From Nymphalis io (taxonomy: Eukaryota > Arthropoda > Insecta > Lepidoptera > Nymphalidae), in NCBI RefSeq assembly GCF_905147045.1, contig NC_065890.1, forward strand, positions 7,316,001 through 7,380,000: a stretch of DNA of 64,000 nt. The letters are read 5' to 3'. The notes below the pieces were generated by a model. That model made no database searches. It was given only the letters and a program-made list of their open reading frames with translations, and had not been told where the DNA came from. Positions 47,711 through 59,375 of the stretch are shown piece by piece (the first letter of the stretch is position 1; every line of letters begins with the position of its first letter). The position numbers were made by a program, and so were the translations under genes.

Positions 47711-48815
47711 AGGTTTTTGAAACAACCGGATTTAGATAGGGCAACATAAAGTTGGAATCATACATGTGAAAAATATCATTCCCTTAAATCTATTCCGACA
47801 TCCTTGAATGTCTTTCCCTGACATTTATTTATGTGACTGTAAACGATACCTTCACAGGAAATTGTGTCCTTTTTAAACTAAAACGCAAATAAGTTTTTTT
47901 TAATAAGTACTTATTATCAACTAACTGACGGAATTGCGATTCAACTAACTGACGGAATTGCGACTCAACGGAATTGCGATTCAAAGGGGAAATGCTGCTA
48001 GCATTCTTGTCACGATTTGTTTATTTTTAACTATTTTTAAATTTTATTTGTGTATATTTAAGGCGCAAAGCCTTGTTCACAGTTCACTTGTTGAACTAAC
48101 CGACTAAGTATAAATTTAACAAAACCATGAAAAAATATATATGCTGCAACGAAACAAAATACCTATCTAACCTATAAACTTTTAACTTACAAAGTTATTT
48201 ACAAACCGAAAACAAATACGTATGGATAAGTATTTTTAAACAACCTACTCAATTAAACGTTGTTATAATATGTCAAAACTATAAAAAGTACTAAAACCTG
48301 TCTATGGTCTAACCTCGATATCTTTCATAAGAATTAATATTTTATAAAAACGACTTTGCGAATAATACATTACTTTAGAACAAATTTGACCATACAAAAG
48401 ATTATAGTCAACCTTAAAAGATAGACATATATATCTACGTATAGGCGCGTAACCGACATGTACCAGCATAAGCTGAACCGTATTTAATATGATTGATTAT
48501 ATAGACCTGAGTTCAACTTAAATTGGGAGATCAGTTATTTTATAGCAATTGTATCGAATAAATGTTCGACGAGATTCTTTAAATTGATATAACTTTATTA
48601 CTTATAAACCGATTGAAATAAAACAAATATTAAATTTTAAGTGAAGTTAGTGAAAACTGCACTCGAATCCGTTAAGCCGTTTCTGAGATTAGCGTTTACA
48701 AACGCACAAACAAACTGACAAACAGACAAACATTCTAACAATCATTGTTTTGTAATAGTTTAGTACACATTTATCTTCCATGTTCAGACAGCAATCAGTT
48801 ATATAATTATTATAT
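47711..48815 (-). mobile_element. Helitron-derived block, copy 2 (inverted relative to copy 1)
   Basis: Reading from 48815 downwards, the same segments occur in the same order as at 34795-35980. Near 47870 the minus-strand frame reads RTQFPVKVSFTVT then stop; a neighbouring frame gives CQGKTFKDVGIDLRE, FSH and LYVALSKSG. This is the C-terminal end of a Helitron helicase, where QGQTL..VGI, FSHGQLYVALSR is typical. Stops interrupt it. No Rep/HUH domain is visible and the termini are undetermined. Confidence 0.68.
47921..47984. repeat. 24-bp tandem repeat, 2.7 units
   Basis: Units containing ctaactgacggaattgcga lie at 47921-47944 and 47945-47968, with a partial unit cggaattgcgattcaa to 47984. 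The array lies inside the Helitron-derived copy 2 and is absent from copy 1. Confidence 0.9.
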
Positions 48816-49469
48816 GTATAGGTATAGATTATAAAAAGACACAATGGTGATATAATTTATGGTGGTGTAAGATATTATGTTGAATACTATGAAGAATGCT
48901 ATGAGTTCTGGCAATTTAATCTTCTCTAATAAATAAATCTTCATTTATTAAGTAGTATTGATTGAAAAAAGATATTTTCTTGTAACTTAAACGCTATTGA
49001 ACATCTTCTAGGAGAGTTTAATTTATCACAATGGTTCGTGTTACATTTGAGAACTAGTTTCCAATCAATGAGATCTGATTCGATCCGATTTCTATTATTA
49101 AAATATATTAAAGAGGATTCATGGACAATTATTTACTTGTTCAGAAAGTCAAAGAATTATAAATAGTAATACAATTTATTTTACGACTATGTGATCTTCT
49201 TATATGATAATATGCAGTTACCTCACGATTCCTTTTATGTAGTGAGTTTGATAAATTACAAATTAGGTGGAGTTTTCTTGAATATAGTACCAACTACGAG
49301 CGGTTCAGTGTTAATTTATACAAACATAAATAATAGAATTTAAAAAATACATTATTTAACATATACGATGTGTATGTATTTTATTAAATATTACAAAAAA
49401 AAAAAAATATTTACATAAGAATTTACAATAAACAAATAGTAAGTAATAAGTAGTAGCACCTTTTAATCG
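48816..49469. other. AT-rich spacer
   Basis: Nothing recognised. Confidence 0.4.
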
Positions 49470-49905
49470 TAATACCGATCCTCGGCGAATAATGTCCATC
49501 AACCAAAGCAATCAACCATCCTGTCCAGTCACCAGTAGTGGAAATAAAACGAGGTGCTATATTTTAATACACGATTTGCACTCTTACTCCAAGGTCCAAG
49601 CGTTCCAACTACAAACGGAATAAAGACGTAATTTGGAATAAGAGACGAATATTTACAACGTTTGCTTGCTTCAGGGGCCAGTGTGTCAACACATGTAGCG
49701 TCCAACACTAGACCCCGTCATTATTTCCAGGGAAACAGTGTCAGTCTATCAGGACTTGCCATCATTACGACTAATTTTATGGGGCTCATTAAGAGCAGGA
49801 ACGTCAATGGCGGTAAGAGCTCTTTTTAATGTATCAATACGAGGACCGTGGCGGAAAAACCTAATTGAACTCCTTGAACAAGATCTTGTAAGTGGAAAGA
49901 GTCCA
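49470..49905 (-). pseudogene. Non-LTR retrotransposon polymerase, C-terminal relic
   Basis: Minus-strand translation gives IDTLKRALTAIDVPALNEP, then SPDRLTLFPWK, a stop, LVLDATCVDTLAPEASKR, YSSLIPNYVFIPFVVGTLG and PWSKSANRVLKY. The order PDG(L/M)TL-PW, WDATCVDTLAP and ETLGPW is typical of the C-terminal region of a group of invertebrate LINE polymerases. The catalytic domain is absent, and stops and frame changes are present. Confidence 0.7.
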
Positions 49906-50164
49906 CCTCTTTTCTACAATAAATGATTTAAAAATATTGTATTATTTTTTTTTATTTCAGTTAAATATACATTTTATTACTATGTTCTATTTAGTTACGA
50001 TATAAAAAAATTCTGATTGGTTTTATCCTATATTATTGTAATTAGTTATCAGAACTATATTTACTTTACTAAAAATACATAAAAAACTATTGCAGTTAAT
50101 ATATGCTAATATGCATAACTAATATATGCAAAGCAACAACAAATCAATAATTGCGCTCTACTTT

Positions 50165-50300
50165 GAAAGACAAAGCGAGCCAGTGTAATTACAGACACAA
50201 TAGGCATAACATCTTACATCACTTCAGAATCAGATGGTTGGAATTGGAGAATCAGATGGAATCAGATGGCATAAATGAAATTAGATAGCATATATAAAGC
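50165..50300 (+). repeat. SINE-3 fragment
   Basis: gcgagccagtgtaattacag, cacaataggcataacatctt and then a short atcagatgg/aatcagatgg direct repeat. Only the middle of the element is present. Confidence 0.45.
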
Positions 50301-50364
50301 AATCACAAGATAAACGTTGAAATAAGAGAAATGCTTTTAAATGTAAGGTGATGTTTGAAAATTT

Positions 50365-50503
50365 TAATAGTACTTTTGAGTCGTCATTTTTATTAAGATA
50401 AAGATATCCCAAGATTATATCAAGGTGAAACTAGCGTCGGTTTATAATGTAGTATATAGATATTTATAGAGAAAAACTGGTAAGAAACTCAATAGTTATT
50501 TTT
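50365..50503 (-). repeat. CR1-like LINE 3' tail, degraded
   Basis: In the plus listing, acttttgagtcgtcattttt begins the block and gaaaaactggtaagaaactc ends it, matching the reverse complement of the tail family (gagtaactactgagtttctt). Confidence 0.55.
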
Positions 50504-51034
50504 TCACTAATTAAATGATGTAAATTTACTGATAATATAAAATTAGACCTGCACCTGAATTTTGTTATAGAAACGAATAACCAGCATCAAGGAGGATTTA
50601 TTGACTGCGGATCGAAATCTTAAATATTATATGTATATAATGAGAAAAGGACATGCAAATTGTAGATGCTCCATACGCAACCTAGGTTACTCTTATGAAA
50701 AAGGTTGCTGGGATACGTGATCAAATTAACGTAGTCCTCATTCTTAAACAATGTTAATTAACTGTTCTTTTATATCTATAACAAAGTGTATAGAATTTAT
50801 TAGCTTCACAAAAACAATTTTAATTGTCAAATAAAACAAGCTTTAATAATGATTGATGAATTATTGAAATACGATCCCACATCAACAAGTGCTCATTAAT
50901 CACTATTTTGTTTGTTTATTCAAGTGTGTATAACCTCTAACGTTTAAGGCAAAAGATTATTTATATTATATGTATGTATATATAATATATAACTTAGAAC
51001 AAGCCAATACCACAATTACAAATAGTTGTTTTTT

Positions 51035-51190
51035 AGTGAGCCAGTGTAACTATAGGCACAAGGTATCTCATCTGATTCACAAGGTTATATATCTGGTTAT
51101 ATCAGGGTTACACGGTCTTACACGGTCAATATCTATGGGAGCAGTTGACCCCTTACCTTTAGGTGGCTCAGTGCTTTTTGTATAAATAAA
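51035..51190 (+). repeat. SINE-3, degraded copy
   Basis: gtgagccagtgtaactatag, gcacaaggtatctcatctg, atatctatgggagcagttga, ccccttacctttaggtggct and the ataaataaat end keep the family order. Confidence 0.5.
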
Positions 51191-51656
51191 TAATTGAATG
51201 AAATATATACATAATACACCCAGCATCGGGGTGGGTACCGAACTCGAAAAAAAAACTTCATTAATTATAATTTAATTGTAAACTTACTTAAAATAAATCT
51301 CATTCTTGACCAGTTATCTGGCAAAAAATCCAATAGCTTTTTAGCCAGTATTTGAACCACGAAATTCGGGATCAGAAACCAGCTGAACTCAAAGGCTCAA
51401 ATTTAATCTAAACAAAAACAGTCATTAATTGTAAAGATCTCATAGCGGCTTATTTCATACATATACTTTATTGTACTTTCGTTCGATGCCAAGATATTAA
51501 TTACTATGTGGGTGGGTGGCCTTATCTAAATCTTATGATTAATTAACGGATGTTGAGACTTAAACAGAAGTTCAAAGCATCCAATAATACTTAGTGATCA
51601 TGATGGAAAAACATTAAAAGAGATTATCAAAGCACTTTCTTGTGATACTTGTAATA
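51191..51656. other. AT-rich spacer
   Basis: No supported feature, apart from a few bases (gttatctggcaaaaaatccaa) that recall the SINE-2 body. Confidence 0.35.
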
Positions 51657-51803
51657 TTCCGTAAGAACTCACTTCATTACTCATAAAAGGTTGACAACCG
51701 ACTTATCTACATTGTGATATACTATTTTGATGCGAGTACTCTTGAGATGTTATAATTCCTATGGTCAATGTCGCATATCACTTTCTGATATTTCTCGACA
51801 TTA
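51657..51803 (+). repeat. Dispersed repeat D, copy 2
   Basis: A direct-orientation match of 36084-36226, with gttgacaaccgacttatc, gatatactattttgatgcga, gagatgttataattcctatg and ggtcaatgtcgcat. Confidence 0.65.
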
Positions 51804-52795
51804 ATAATTAATAAAAAAACATATTAAAAAATAGTGTAGCTTGTAAACATTACGATTTGTGTGTTTTAAACATTTTACGATTTGTGTCATAATTTAAGTA
51901 TGACGCCGTCGAGAAGGTTTATAATGCTTAGGGTAAATAGTTGATGTTATCACCAATACTCTATAGTAAGTCAATTTTTGTGATAAAATAATACAACTCG
52001 AAAACTATAAAAAATCGCTAAACATATGTATACAGGCGTAGCGGTAGTCTACTTCTTGATTCCGGTTGACACTATTTCCTGGGACTGTATTTATCGTAGT
52101 TTTATCCCAATAATAGGACTTTTAAATGCTTTAAAAAATATCTTCGTTAATGTCAACACGAAGAAAGTCGCATGTTTGCCGATGACCCGATGTCATTTGA
52201 TTGTATAACGCAGGCTTGCTGCGCTGTTATGAGATTGACATTATCAATAAACGACGTAAAACAATAAATATTCTGGATGGGGAGATCTATCTGGAGAGAT
52301 GGGGGAAATCTATAAAACTGAGCTGAAACATGGGGGATCATAGGATATTTATTTGCACTTTTAATACTTGCCTGGCTTTTGACACATGCTCTTTCTTATA
52401 TTTTATCGCCAATCTTACAATTTTATTTTATTTGGCCATGATAGATGCGCGACTCGCCTTAATGTTCAACAGCTGACGTAATATTTTAAAATTAAAGGAA
52501 TGAAGCGCATCTCACTAGCTGTTAAAATGTCCTTAGAATTTTAAAATTTTCTTTGTTTAAAGAGTTCATCTTCAATATATATATTTTTACTTAAGATGTT
52601 TGTTTTCAAAATGGCTATAGTAGATAATAAAATGGCTCAGATGACATTTTGACGTTTTTGTTTCGACTAAGAATAAGATTCAGCGCCGATTTTTTTATCC
52701 CGCAGCGTTTTATCGCAAGATTGAAATAGTCGTTTTGACAAATTTTCTATTGTTGTTAGTATGGGAAGTTGATATTACTATATTTTTTTTTTATA
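51804..52795. other. Intergenic, nothing recognised
   Basis: Short open frames at 52026-52208 (plus) and 52153-52341 (minus) show no domains. Confidence 0.4.
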
Positions 52796-53100
52796 AAATA
52801 GGAATATAAAATAGGCGGACGAGCATATGGGCCATCTGATGGTAAGTGGTCACCAACGCCCATAGACAATGGCATTGTAAGAAATGTTAACCATCGCTTA
52901 CATCACCAATGCGCCACCAACCTTGGGAACTAAGATGTTATGTCCCTTGTGCCTATAATTACTCTGGCTCACTCACCCTTCAAACCGGAACACAACAATA
53001 CCAAGTACTGCTGCTTTGCGGTAGAACATCTGATGAGTGGGTGGTACTTACCCAGACGAGCTTGAACAAAGCTCTACCACCAGTAAAGTATTTGGTGGCA
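52796..53100 (-). repeat. SINE-3, near-complete, minus sense
   Basis: ggcggacgagcatatgggcc, gatggtaagtggtcaccaac, acatcaccaatgcgccacca, cttgtgcctataattactct, accggaacacaacaatacca and gctctaccaccag run through the plus listing. This is the best complete copy in the window. Confidence 0.8.
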
Positions 53101-53499
53101 CAAATATAAATCTACAATACAAAAACAGATGGAATACAGTTTTTAGTACCCTATTTAGATGGTACAGTCATTGTTATTAAAAAAAAAGAAAACAAATCCT
53201 TTCAAAAATAAATATTCAATTTGAAAATACATTATATTATTATAATAGTAATTTTATCGCAGACTACGTCACTTAAGACTAAGTTCAGAAAGTAACGTGA
53301 AAACTTGCATTATACCTACCATATGGGATTTACCATATATTTAAGTAGATAATTACTGTGAAACTAGAGAGCAGTAGAAAATAGCCACTTCTAGAATGAT
53401 ATTATATTTTGAGTTTTTGTCTTTCTACAGAATAAGTAAACTATATAATTTTATATTTTTTTATATAGCACCTGTATTCATATTAGAAAAATCCTTACA

Positions 53500-53735
53500 A
53501 AAGATATACACTCAAATTACTTTCACGAAAAAAAAATATATTTATAAGCGAATGATTAGAAATGCTAATAACATATGTTTCGGCCCATCAAGGACAAACT
53601 ACGGCAAGAAAAGTATTTTGTTTGAAGGAGCCCGCACCTAAAACAATTTGCCGAAGGATATCAAAGATATAAAATCGCTTCATAATTTTAAAAAATGTCT
53701 TAAAAGCCACATTTTAAAGGATTCTTCTTAAAATT
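53500..53735 (+). pseudogene. LINE polymerase C-terminal relic
   Basis: The plus-strand frame ends in GPSRTNYGKKSILFEGART, then a stop in place of the usual Trp, then NNLPKDIKDIKSLHNFKK and CLKSHILKD. This is the R-x-x-YG-x-x-S-x-x-x-x-G-x-x-x-WNNLP..I..(S)..FK..LK end common to many animal LINEs (CR1/L2-like). AT-rich sequence to about 54020 may be its 3' UTR. Confidence 0.72.
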
Positions 53736-54254
53736 CAATTCAATATTATATAAAATTAATCTAAATAAATAAAGTTGTAACTAATATAATATAATACCTA
53801 ATAACACTACACTACTCCTAACTTAAAATAACATTACTTATGGATATATCTTATGTAAAATAACTACTAAAACTACTATACTACTACTACTAGAATACTG
53901 TTAATGTACACTCATTGTAATCAATTATACATTTTACACATGTCAATAATTATGTAATATTAAATTAGTTAATTTATATATGTATATTTTTAAGCATTAT
54001 CGTAAATAAATACACACATTATATAAATTCGCCTTGCCTTTCTATATAATGAACAATCGCACTGTAAAATTTATAAATATAAAATTTAAAAACATCAGAT
54101 GAGTCTAATGTGTCACCTCCGTTACTTGACTGTGTACGTCTATTCGATTTAATTTTTTTTTTATTCTTATTGTTCTGCAATTTTCTCTGTAAGTGATTTT
54201 AATTTAAATCTTTTGAGAAAATAAATGGCTTTAACCGTAAGAGAATAGTGTACT

Positions 54255-54352
54255 CATTCCTTGCAAGCTCTCGGGTGTTGCAGGTGTCCATCGGTGGTGG
54301 TGGTCACTTTTCATCAGCCTCCTGCTCGTTGACCCTCCTCTTACATAAAAAA
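54255..54352 (+). repeat. LINE-type 3' tail
   Basis: cttgcaagctctcgggtgtt, gcaggtgtccatcgg, catcagcctcctgctcgttg and acataaaaaaac match the piece nested in SINE-2 at 16398-16505. Confidence 0.55.
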
Positions 54353-55654
54353 ACACTCTATTATTAATATATTAGGTAAATAATAAGCCATTGGTTTGGC
54401 GGTCTGTAACTTAAACAATTAAGATTAAGTATTAACGCGCCAGTCCAATTTCATTTAGAAGAAAAATAAAAAACAAAAAAATTGTCGTTTGTTTTTTTCT
54501 TAAACTTTATATAGAAAATTTATTATTGCAATAAACATTTTGAGGGTGATATGGCAAACAGAGTATTTGCTAAGCAGTACGCGCTTATTCATTACTAGAC
54601 AAAGAAAAATCTATTTTTATTTTTAAATATCATACATAACTTTTTAGTTTTCGTGTTTTGTGGGATTTCTGCTTTGTGTAAAATTAATAATATTTATCAT
54701 ACTGTTATTATATTATTGCCTTTTAGCTGTAATATACATCGTAAACATGTAAATTTTATTTAAAGTGAAAGCTTATGTAGTTGTATGTATATGTAGTTTA
54801 TGCTTTGAACACAGGTTTCGTTATAATAACAAAAATATTGAATGTATTTTGCAGTTTTTAAACAAAATAGTTGAATGTAATAATAAATATGTTTCCTACG
54901 TAAACATTTCGACGTTTTTAATGAGAAAGTTTTGCTAGATTTGCTTGAGTTTTTTTTTGTTAGCAGCGATCAAGCAACATTTAAATTAGTAATTTAGGTT
55001 TTTGAAAACGTTGTTATTTAATATTGTTTTAATATATTTTGAAGGTTCTGTTTCATTTATAGGCACGTTTGCTGTGATAGACTTTAACAAAAAAATAACT
55101 TATTACAGTAATAAAAATAATTTTTATCAATGTTATAGAAATAATCTGATCAAATAATATTCAAATAAATTTATACTTACTTTTCACTTTAAACTATGCA
55201 GAGAAACAATGATGTGTTAAAAAAAATACGTTAGAATTTTATAACAGTTAAAACGCTTGGTGGTATTTCGAAGTAAATTTAGATTTTTTAAACGAATAAT
55301 CTATTGATGAATTTATTCAAATGTTAAACGGTAAATACATACATTTATTTAATGCTTGATACAATATTTTTTATTAAGAAAAAAAAACGAAAATTTTCGG
55401 TAACAATGATTCGCTTTATAACTAAATACGTATATCCTTTAGAACTTAGCTATGATCTTAGCAACAAAATTAATCCAAGTCCTACTGAATATACAGTGGG
55501 TCGGTGGTCACTGTTAATTGAAATAATTATCTAATATGTATTCGGGCTCGTCACGAATATCTACATGCAATGTCTGAAAAGACATTACTTTCGCATCACA
55601 CAACATTTTTCTAATTAACGTTGATTCGTACTTTCATTTGGAGTTCCATCAATT
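54353..55654. other. AT-rich spacer
   Basis: No supported feature. Open frames are short and rich in Lys, Phe and Ile. Confidence 0.4.
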
Positions 55655-55975
55655 GACTGTCTTGTTGATCTAGGATAGCTCGAGGTCCTAGGCTCAAACT
55701 CTAGGTCGGACCGATAAAAAGTTATTGGGTTTTTCTGTTGAAAAATTATCAGTAGCAGCCCGGAGTCTGGAAAATAGAAGTGTGTTCACTCCCGTCCCGC
55801 ATAAAGCACATAAACGCACGCCTGAGCCTGAACTCTTTCCAGACGTGATGGATGCATCTATGTTTGCGCACATACCTGTGCACTATAATAAGTCCCGCGC
55901 CGATGGCCATTCTCTCTCGAGATTGGTTGCTGTGGTCGAAATCGGTCAGACAGATATTATCACAATTGACAAAAT
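55655..55975 (+). repeat. SINE-2, near-complete, plus sense
   Basis: The head ttgatctaggatagctcgag with a decayed B-box (ctaggctcaaactctaggtc) is followed by aaaaagttattgggtttttc, the cgcacgcctgagcctgaac block, cctgtgcactataataagtc and gtggtcgaaatcggtcagac. It is the reverse complement of the copies at 18585 and 27643. Confidence 0.7.
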
Positions 55976-56514
55976 GAATAAAAAATCATTCACGTCCTTG
56001 TTATTCTAAATACAACTCCGTGTAGTGTAGCTCATACGTTACAAGCGTCGAGTTATTTTCGTTTCCCATTAAGACAGTTTGTTTTTCTACTGCGATGATC
56101 GCGTCAACAGATTTTTTCACTAATACAAGTTTTCAATTTTTTTTCAAAAACAAATATGAGTCTAGTTTACCTAGACATAACAAGAATGTTTGGACTTACG
56201 TGTGTATGTGTTTGTGTGTGTATGTGTTGGTGATACGTTGATGTTCCACATCACATCAGAATGTTAATATGATTTTATATTATTTATGTTACAAAGAATA
56301 TAGTTTTTTTTGTTTCAAATCAATAAAAAATCTACTAATACCAATAATACAAGACTTTCGTTTATTGATAGATTATAGTTTCTCGATAAAAGGTTAAAAA
56401 AAAAAGGATAAAAGCTTTGTATTTTTATTTGCGATGACCTTAGCTATATTGTGTTATGGAATGGCAAACCGACCCCATCGGAGTGATCAAACTTTTATTA
56501 ATTTATATTAAGTA
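55976..56514. other. AT-rich spacer with a GT-rich tract
   Basis: A (tg)-rich simple repeat lies at about 56198-56234. Nothing else was recognised. Confidence 0.4.
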
Positions 56515-56762
56515 AACTGGCAAATGCGTCTGATGGTAAGGCGTCACCATCGCCTATAGTCATTAGCACTATAAGGTTTATTAACAATTTTTACATCGCC
56601 AATCAATCAACAGCCAATCATTGTCCACTGCTGAACATAGGCCTCTTCCAAGGTGCGCCAAAGCTCCCTGTCCTCCGCTTTCCGCATAAAGTTGGTGCCC
56701 GCCACCTTTTTAAGGTCATCGGTCCACCTGGCTGGAGGGCGCCCTACGCTGCGCTTGCCGAT

Positions 56763-57116
56763 TCACGGTCTCCACTCTAGGACTCGTCTGCTCCAACGGC
56801 CATCGGTCCTACGACATACATGACCAGCCCACTGCCACTTCAGCCTGCTAATTTTGCAAGCTATGTCGGTGACTCCGGTTCTTTTCCGGATAATCTCATT
56901 TCTGATCTTATCCTTCAAAGATACTCCGAGCATAGCTCGCTTCATAGCACGCTGAGCGACTTTGAATTTGTGGACTAGTCCCGCAGTTAGTGTCCACGTT
57001 TTGGCACCGTATGTCATGGCAGGTAAGGCGCATTGTTTGAAGACTTTCGTCTTCAGACATTGCGGTATAAACGACTTGAGGACTTGACGAAGGTTGCCAA
57101 ATGCTGCCCATCCCAA
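56763..57116 (-). pseudogene. RTE copy 2, C-terminal ORF segment
   Basis: WAAFGNLRQVLKSFIPQCL..MTYGAKTWTLTAG through RWSRRVLEWRP, then a stop where copy 1 continues with R-I-G-K. It lies in a different frame from the RT part because of the aggt insertion near 57182. Confidence 0.85.
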
Positions 57117-57175
57117 GCGAATTCTTCGATCGGCTTCCTTCTCGAAGTTGTTCCTATCTACTTGTATTATCTGTC

Positions 57176-58141
57176 CTAGGTAAGGTAGGTATATTCACTA
57201 ACAACTTCGAGAGGTTTCCCCTCGACGTATATCGGTCCCGGCACGACATGCCTATTGAACATGACCTTGGTCTTGTCCAAGTTCATACCGAGACCGACAC
57301 GCCGGGAAGACTCGCCTAGGCTACGCAGCATTTCGGTGAGTTGTTCCAGCGACTCTGCTATGATGACGATATCGTCGGCAAATCGAAGGTGTGAGATGTA
57401 CTCGCCGTTTACATTGACTCCATACCTAGTCCAATCCAGCGTTTTGAAAACGTCTTCCAACGCGTTGGTGAACAGTTTCGGGGATATTACATCCCCCTGT
57501 CTCACCCCTCTGCGCAGTTGGATCGCCTTCGTCTTACAGTCCTGGATGTGGACAGTCATTGTAGCGGCGTTGTACAGACATCTCAGTACCTCGATATATC
57601 TCCAATCGATATGACATCTCTGCAATGAGTCGAGCACTGCCCAGGTTTCGATGGAGTCGAAGGCTTTCTCGTAGTCCACATATGCCATACACAGCGGCTG
57701 ATTGTACTCTTCGGTCTTCTGCACAATCTGCCGAACAGTATGGATGTGGTCCACGGTGCTGTAGCCTGATCGAAAGCCGGCTTGCTCTGGGGGCTGGAAC
57801 TCGTCAAGTCGTCTGGCGAGACGGTTCGTGACGACTCTTGAGAACAGCTTATACACGTGACTCAGGAGGGAGATTGGTCTGTAGTTTTTCAAGAGGGTTT
57901 TATCACCTTTCTTGAAAAACAGTACCACCTCACGCCCGCTCCACGTTTCCGGGGTCTTGCCATGTTGGATGACGGAATTAAAGAGGCTTGCTAGCTCTTT
58001 CGGGACCGGAGTCCCGCCTGCCTTAAGCAACTCTGTTGTGATTCCGTCATATCCCGGGGCTTTGTTGTTTTTAAACTGTTCTAGAGCCGCCCTAATCTCG
58101 CCTTGGTCAACGACCGGGAGCTCCTCGGAGAAATGGCGCAT
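57176..58141 (-). pseudogene. RTE copy 2, reverse transcriptase segment
   Basis: This 321-residue frame contains KNNKAPGYDGITTELLK, NYRPISLLSHVYKL, AYVDYEKAFDSIE, GVRQGDVISPKLF, RFADDIVIIAE and MNLDKTKVM. It matches copy 1 almost throughout. It is bounded by the 4-bp lesions at both ends. Confidence 0.88.
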
Positions 58142-58612
58142 AAGAGGGGCGCGTCATCAATACTGATTCCCACGGGTTTATCCGATCTTGAAGAGAACAA
58201 CTGCCCATAAAACCTCTCTACTTCTCCGACAATCTCAGGCCTAGAGGTAACGACCCCACCATTTTCAGTTTTAAGTTTTGTCAGACGCGGCCTCCCAAAC
58301 TTGCGAGCGAACACTTTCGATCCCCGATTTTTCTCAATCGCAGCCTTGATGGCACGGGTATTGGAGCGTCGGAGATCGCGTCGCGTCACCTTTTTTATTG
58401 TTCGGTTTAAGGCCTTATCTGACAAAAACGATGGTTGTTCTCGTCGTTTTCTCATGAGCTCGAGTGTCTCAGCAGAGAGTTTTGGTGCGTTGTCTCTTCT
58501 CTGTGGCGGAAAACACTTGCGGGATGTGTTTTGCAGTATTTTGACCAGCGTGTCGGTTTTCTCATCAATGCTGCTTACCGTTTCCAACGCTGTGAATTGA
58601 TTTTGAAGTTCC
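58142..58612 (-). pseudogene. RTE copy 2, linker between endonuclease and RT
   Basis: Reads ELQNQFTALETVSSIDEK, through RSNTRAIKAAIEKNRGSKV and FARKFGRPRLTKLKTENGG, to VGISIDD, where a 4-bp loss shifts the frame. It contains the base that is missing in copy 1. Confidence 0.88.
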
Positions 58613-58675
58613 ACATCGCCAATGCGCCACAAAAATTGGGAATTAAGACGTTATGTTTCTTGTGATTGTAGTAAC

Positions 58676-59159
58676 GTCTTACTTATTGCGAGGAAAACAG
58701 TATGTGTCGGATAAAAAATTGCCACCTGTTTATCAAACCCGCATTACAACAGCATTCTGGAATGCTACTTAAGAGTATGGACGCCTTGTCTGCAGAGATT
58801 ATATTAGTAAATAATTATATAAGAAGGCGGAAGAGAAGGTACCTATGTAATTTATTTATAATTTACAACATAGGTCCATATAGTAAATTTAATAACCTCC
58901 TGAAGTAACCTTCATCATACTTGTGCAAATCCGAAATATTATTATTAGAAATTAGATAGATACGCATTTGTTTATGGTCGTTTAACGTTTTAGTAAATTA
59001 TAATGTTATGAGTTCGCAATATATTTCTGATGTTCCAACGTTTGTTATAAAGTTTGATTGAAGTTTCCTTAACAATTAATATCACGCAAATAAAATTGAA
59101 ATTAGGATATATTTATAACGCGTCTGATTAAATATTAAAACCATTTACACAACAATTTA
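58676..59159. other. AT-rich spacer
   Basis: No supported feature. Confidence 0.4.
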
Positions 59160-59375
59160 CTTGGTGGTATGGCCTTATGCAAGCCCGTCTAATAGCAATA
59201 TTTTCTATTGTTGTGTTACATTTTTAAGGGTGAGTAAGTCATCTTTGTTCCTAAGGTTGGTGGCGCAATGGCAATGTAAGGAATGGTTAATATTTCTAAG
59301 AGTACTAATGTCTATGAGCGATTATAACCCCTTACCATTTGTTGGTCTGCCTATTCTAATAAAAAAAATCTAATA
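59160..59375 (+). repeat. SINE-3, plus sense, degraded
   Basis: ttggtggtatggccttatgc, aagcccgtct, gggtgagtaagtcatctttg, ttcctaaggttggtggcgca, caatgtaaggaatggttaat, tctgcctattctaataaaaa keep the family order, including the A-rich end. Confidence 0.65.

Larger units (their letters stand above)
56604..58612 (-). mobile_element. RTE-clade LINE, 5'-truncated copy 2
   Basis: This 2.0-kb copy is nearly identical to the 3' two-thirds of the element at 40524-43669 and ends with the same (caat) tail. It keeps RT motifs including AYVDYEKAFDSI and RFADDIVII. Lesions differ from copy 1: a 4-bp loss near 58155, a 4-bp tandem insertion (aggt) near 57182, and a CGA-to-TGA stop near 56765. The 5' truncation falls at codons preceding ELQNQFTALE. 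It is flanked by an 11-bp duplication, which indicates a fairly recent insertion. Confidence 0.92.
56515..58675 (-). repeat. SINE-3 split by the RTE copy 2 insertion
   Basis: One part (56515-56603: gtctgatggtaaggcgtcac, catcgcctatagtcatt, acatcgccaat) and the other (58613-58675: acatcgccaatgcgccac, ttaagacgttatgtttcttg) are the two sides of one SINE-3. The 11-bp ACATCGCCAAT is present on both sides (56593-56603 and 58613-58623). Confidence 0.8.

Noticed and set aside
47921..47984. Possible CRISPR-like array
   Set aside because: It is a head-to-tail tandem repeat without spacers, in a eukaryotic Helitron relic.
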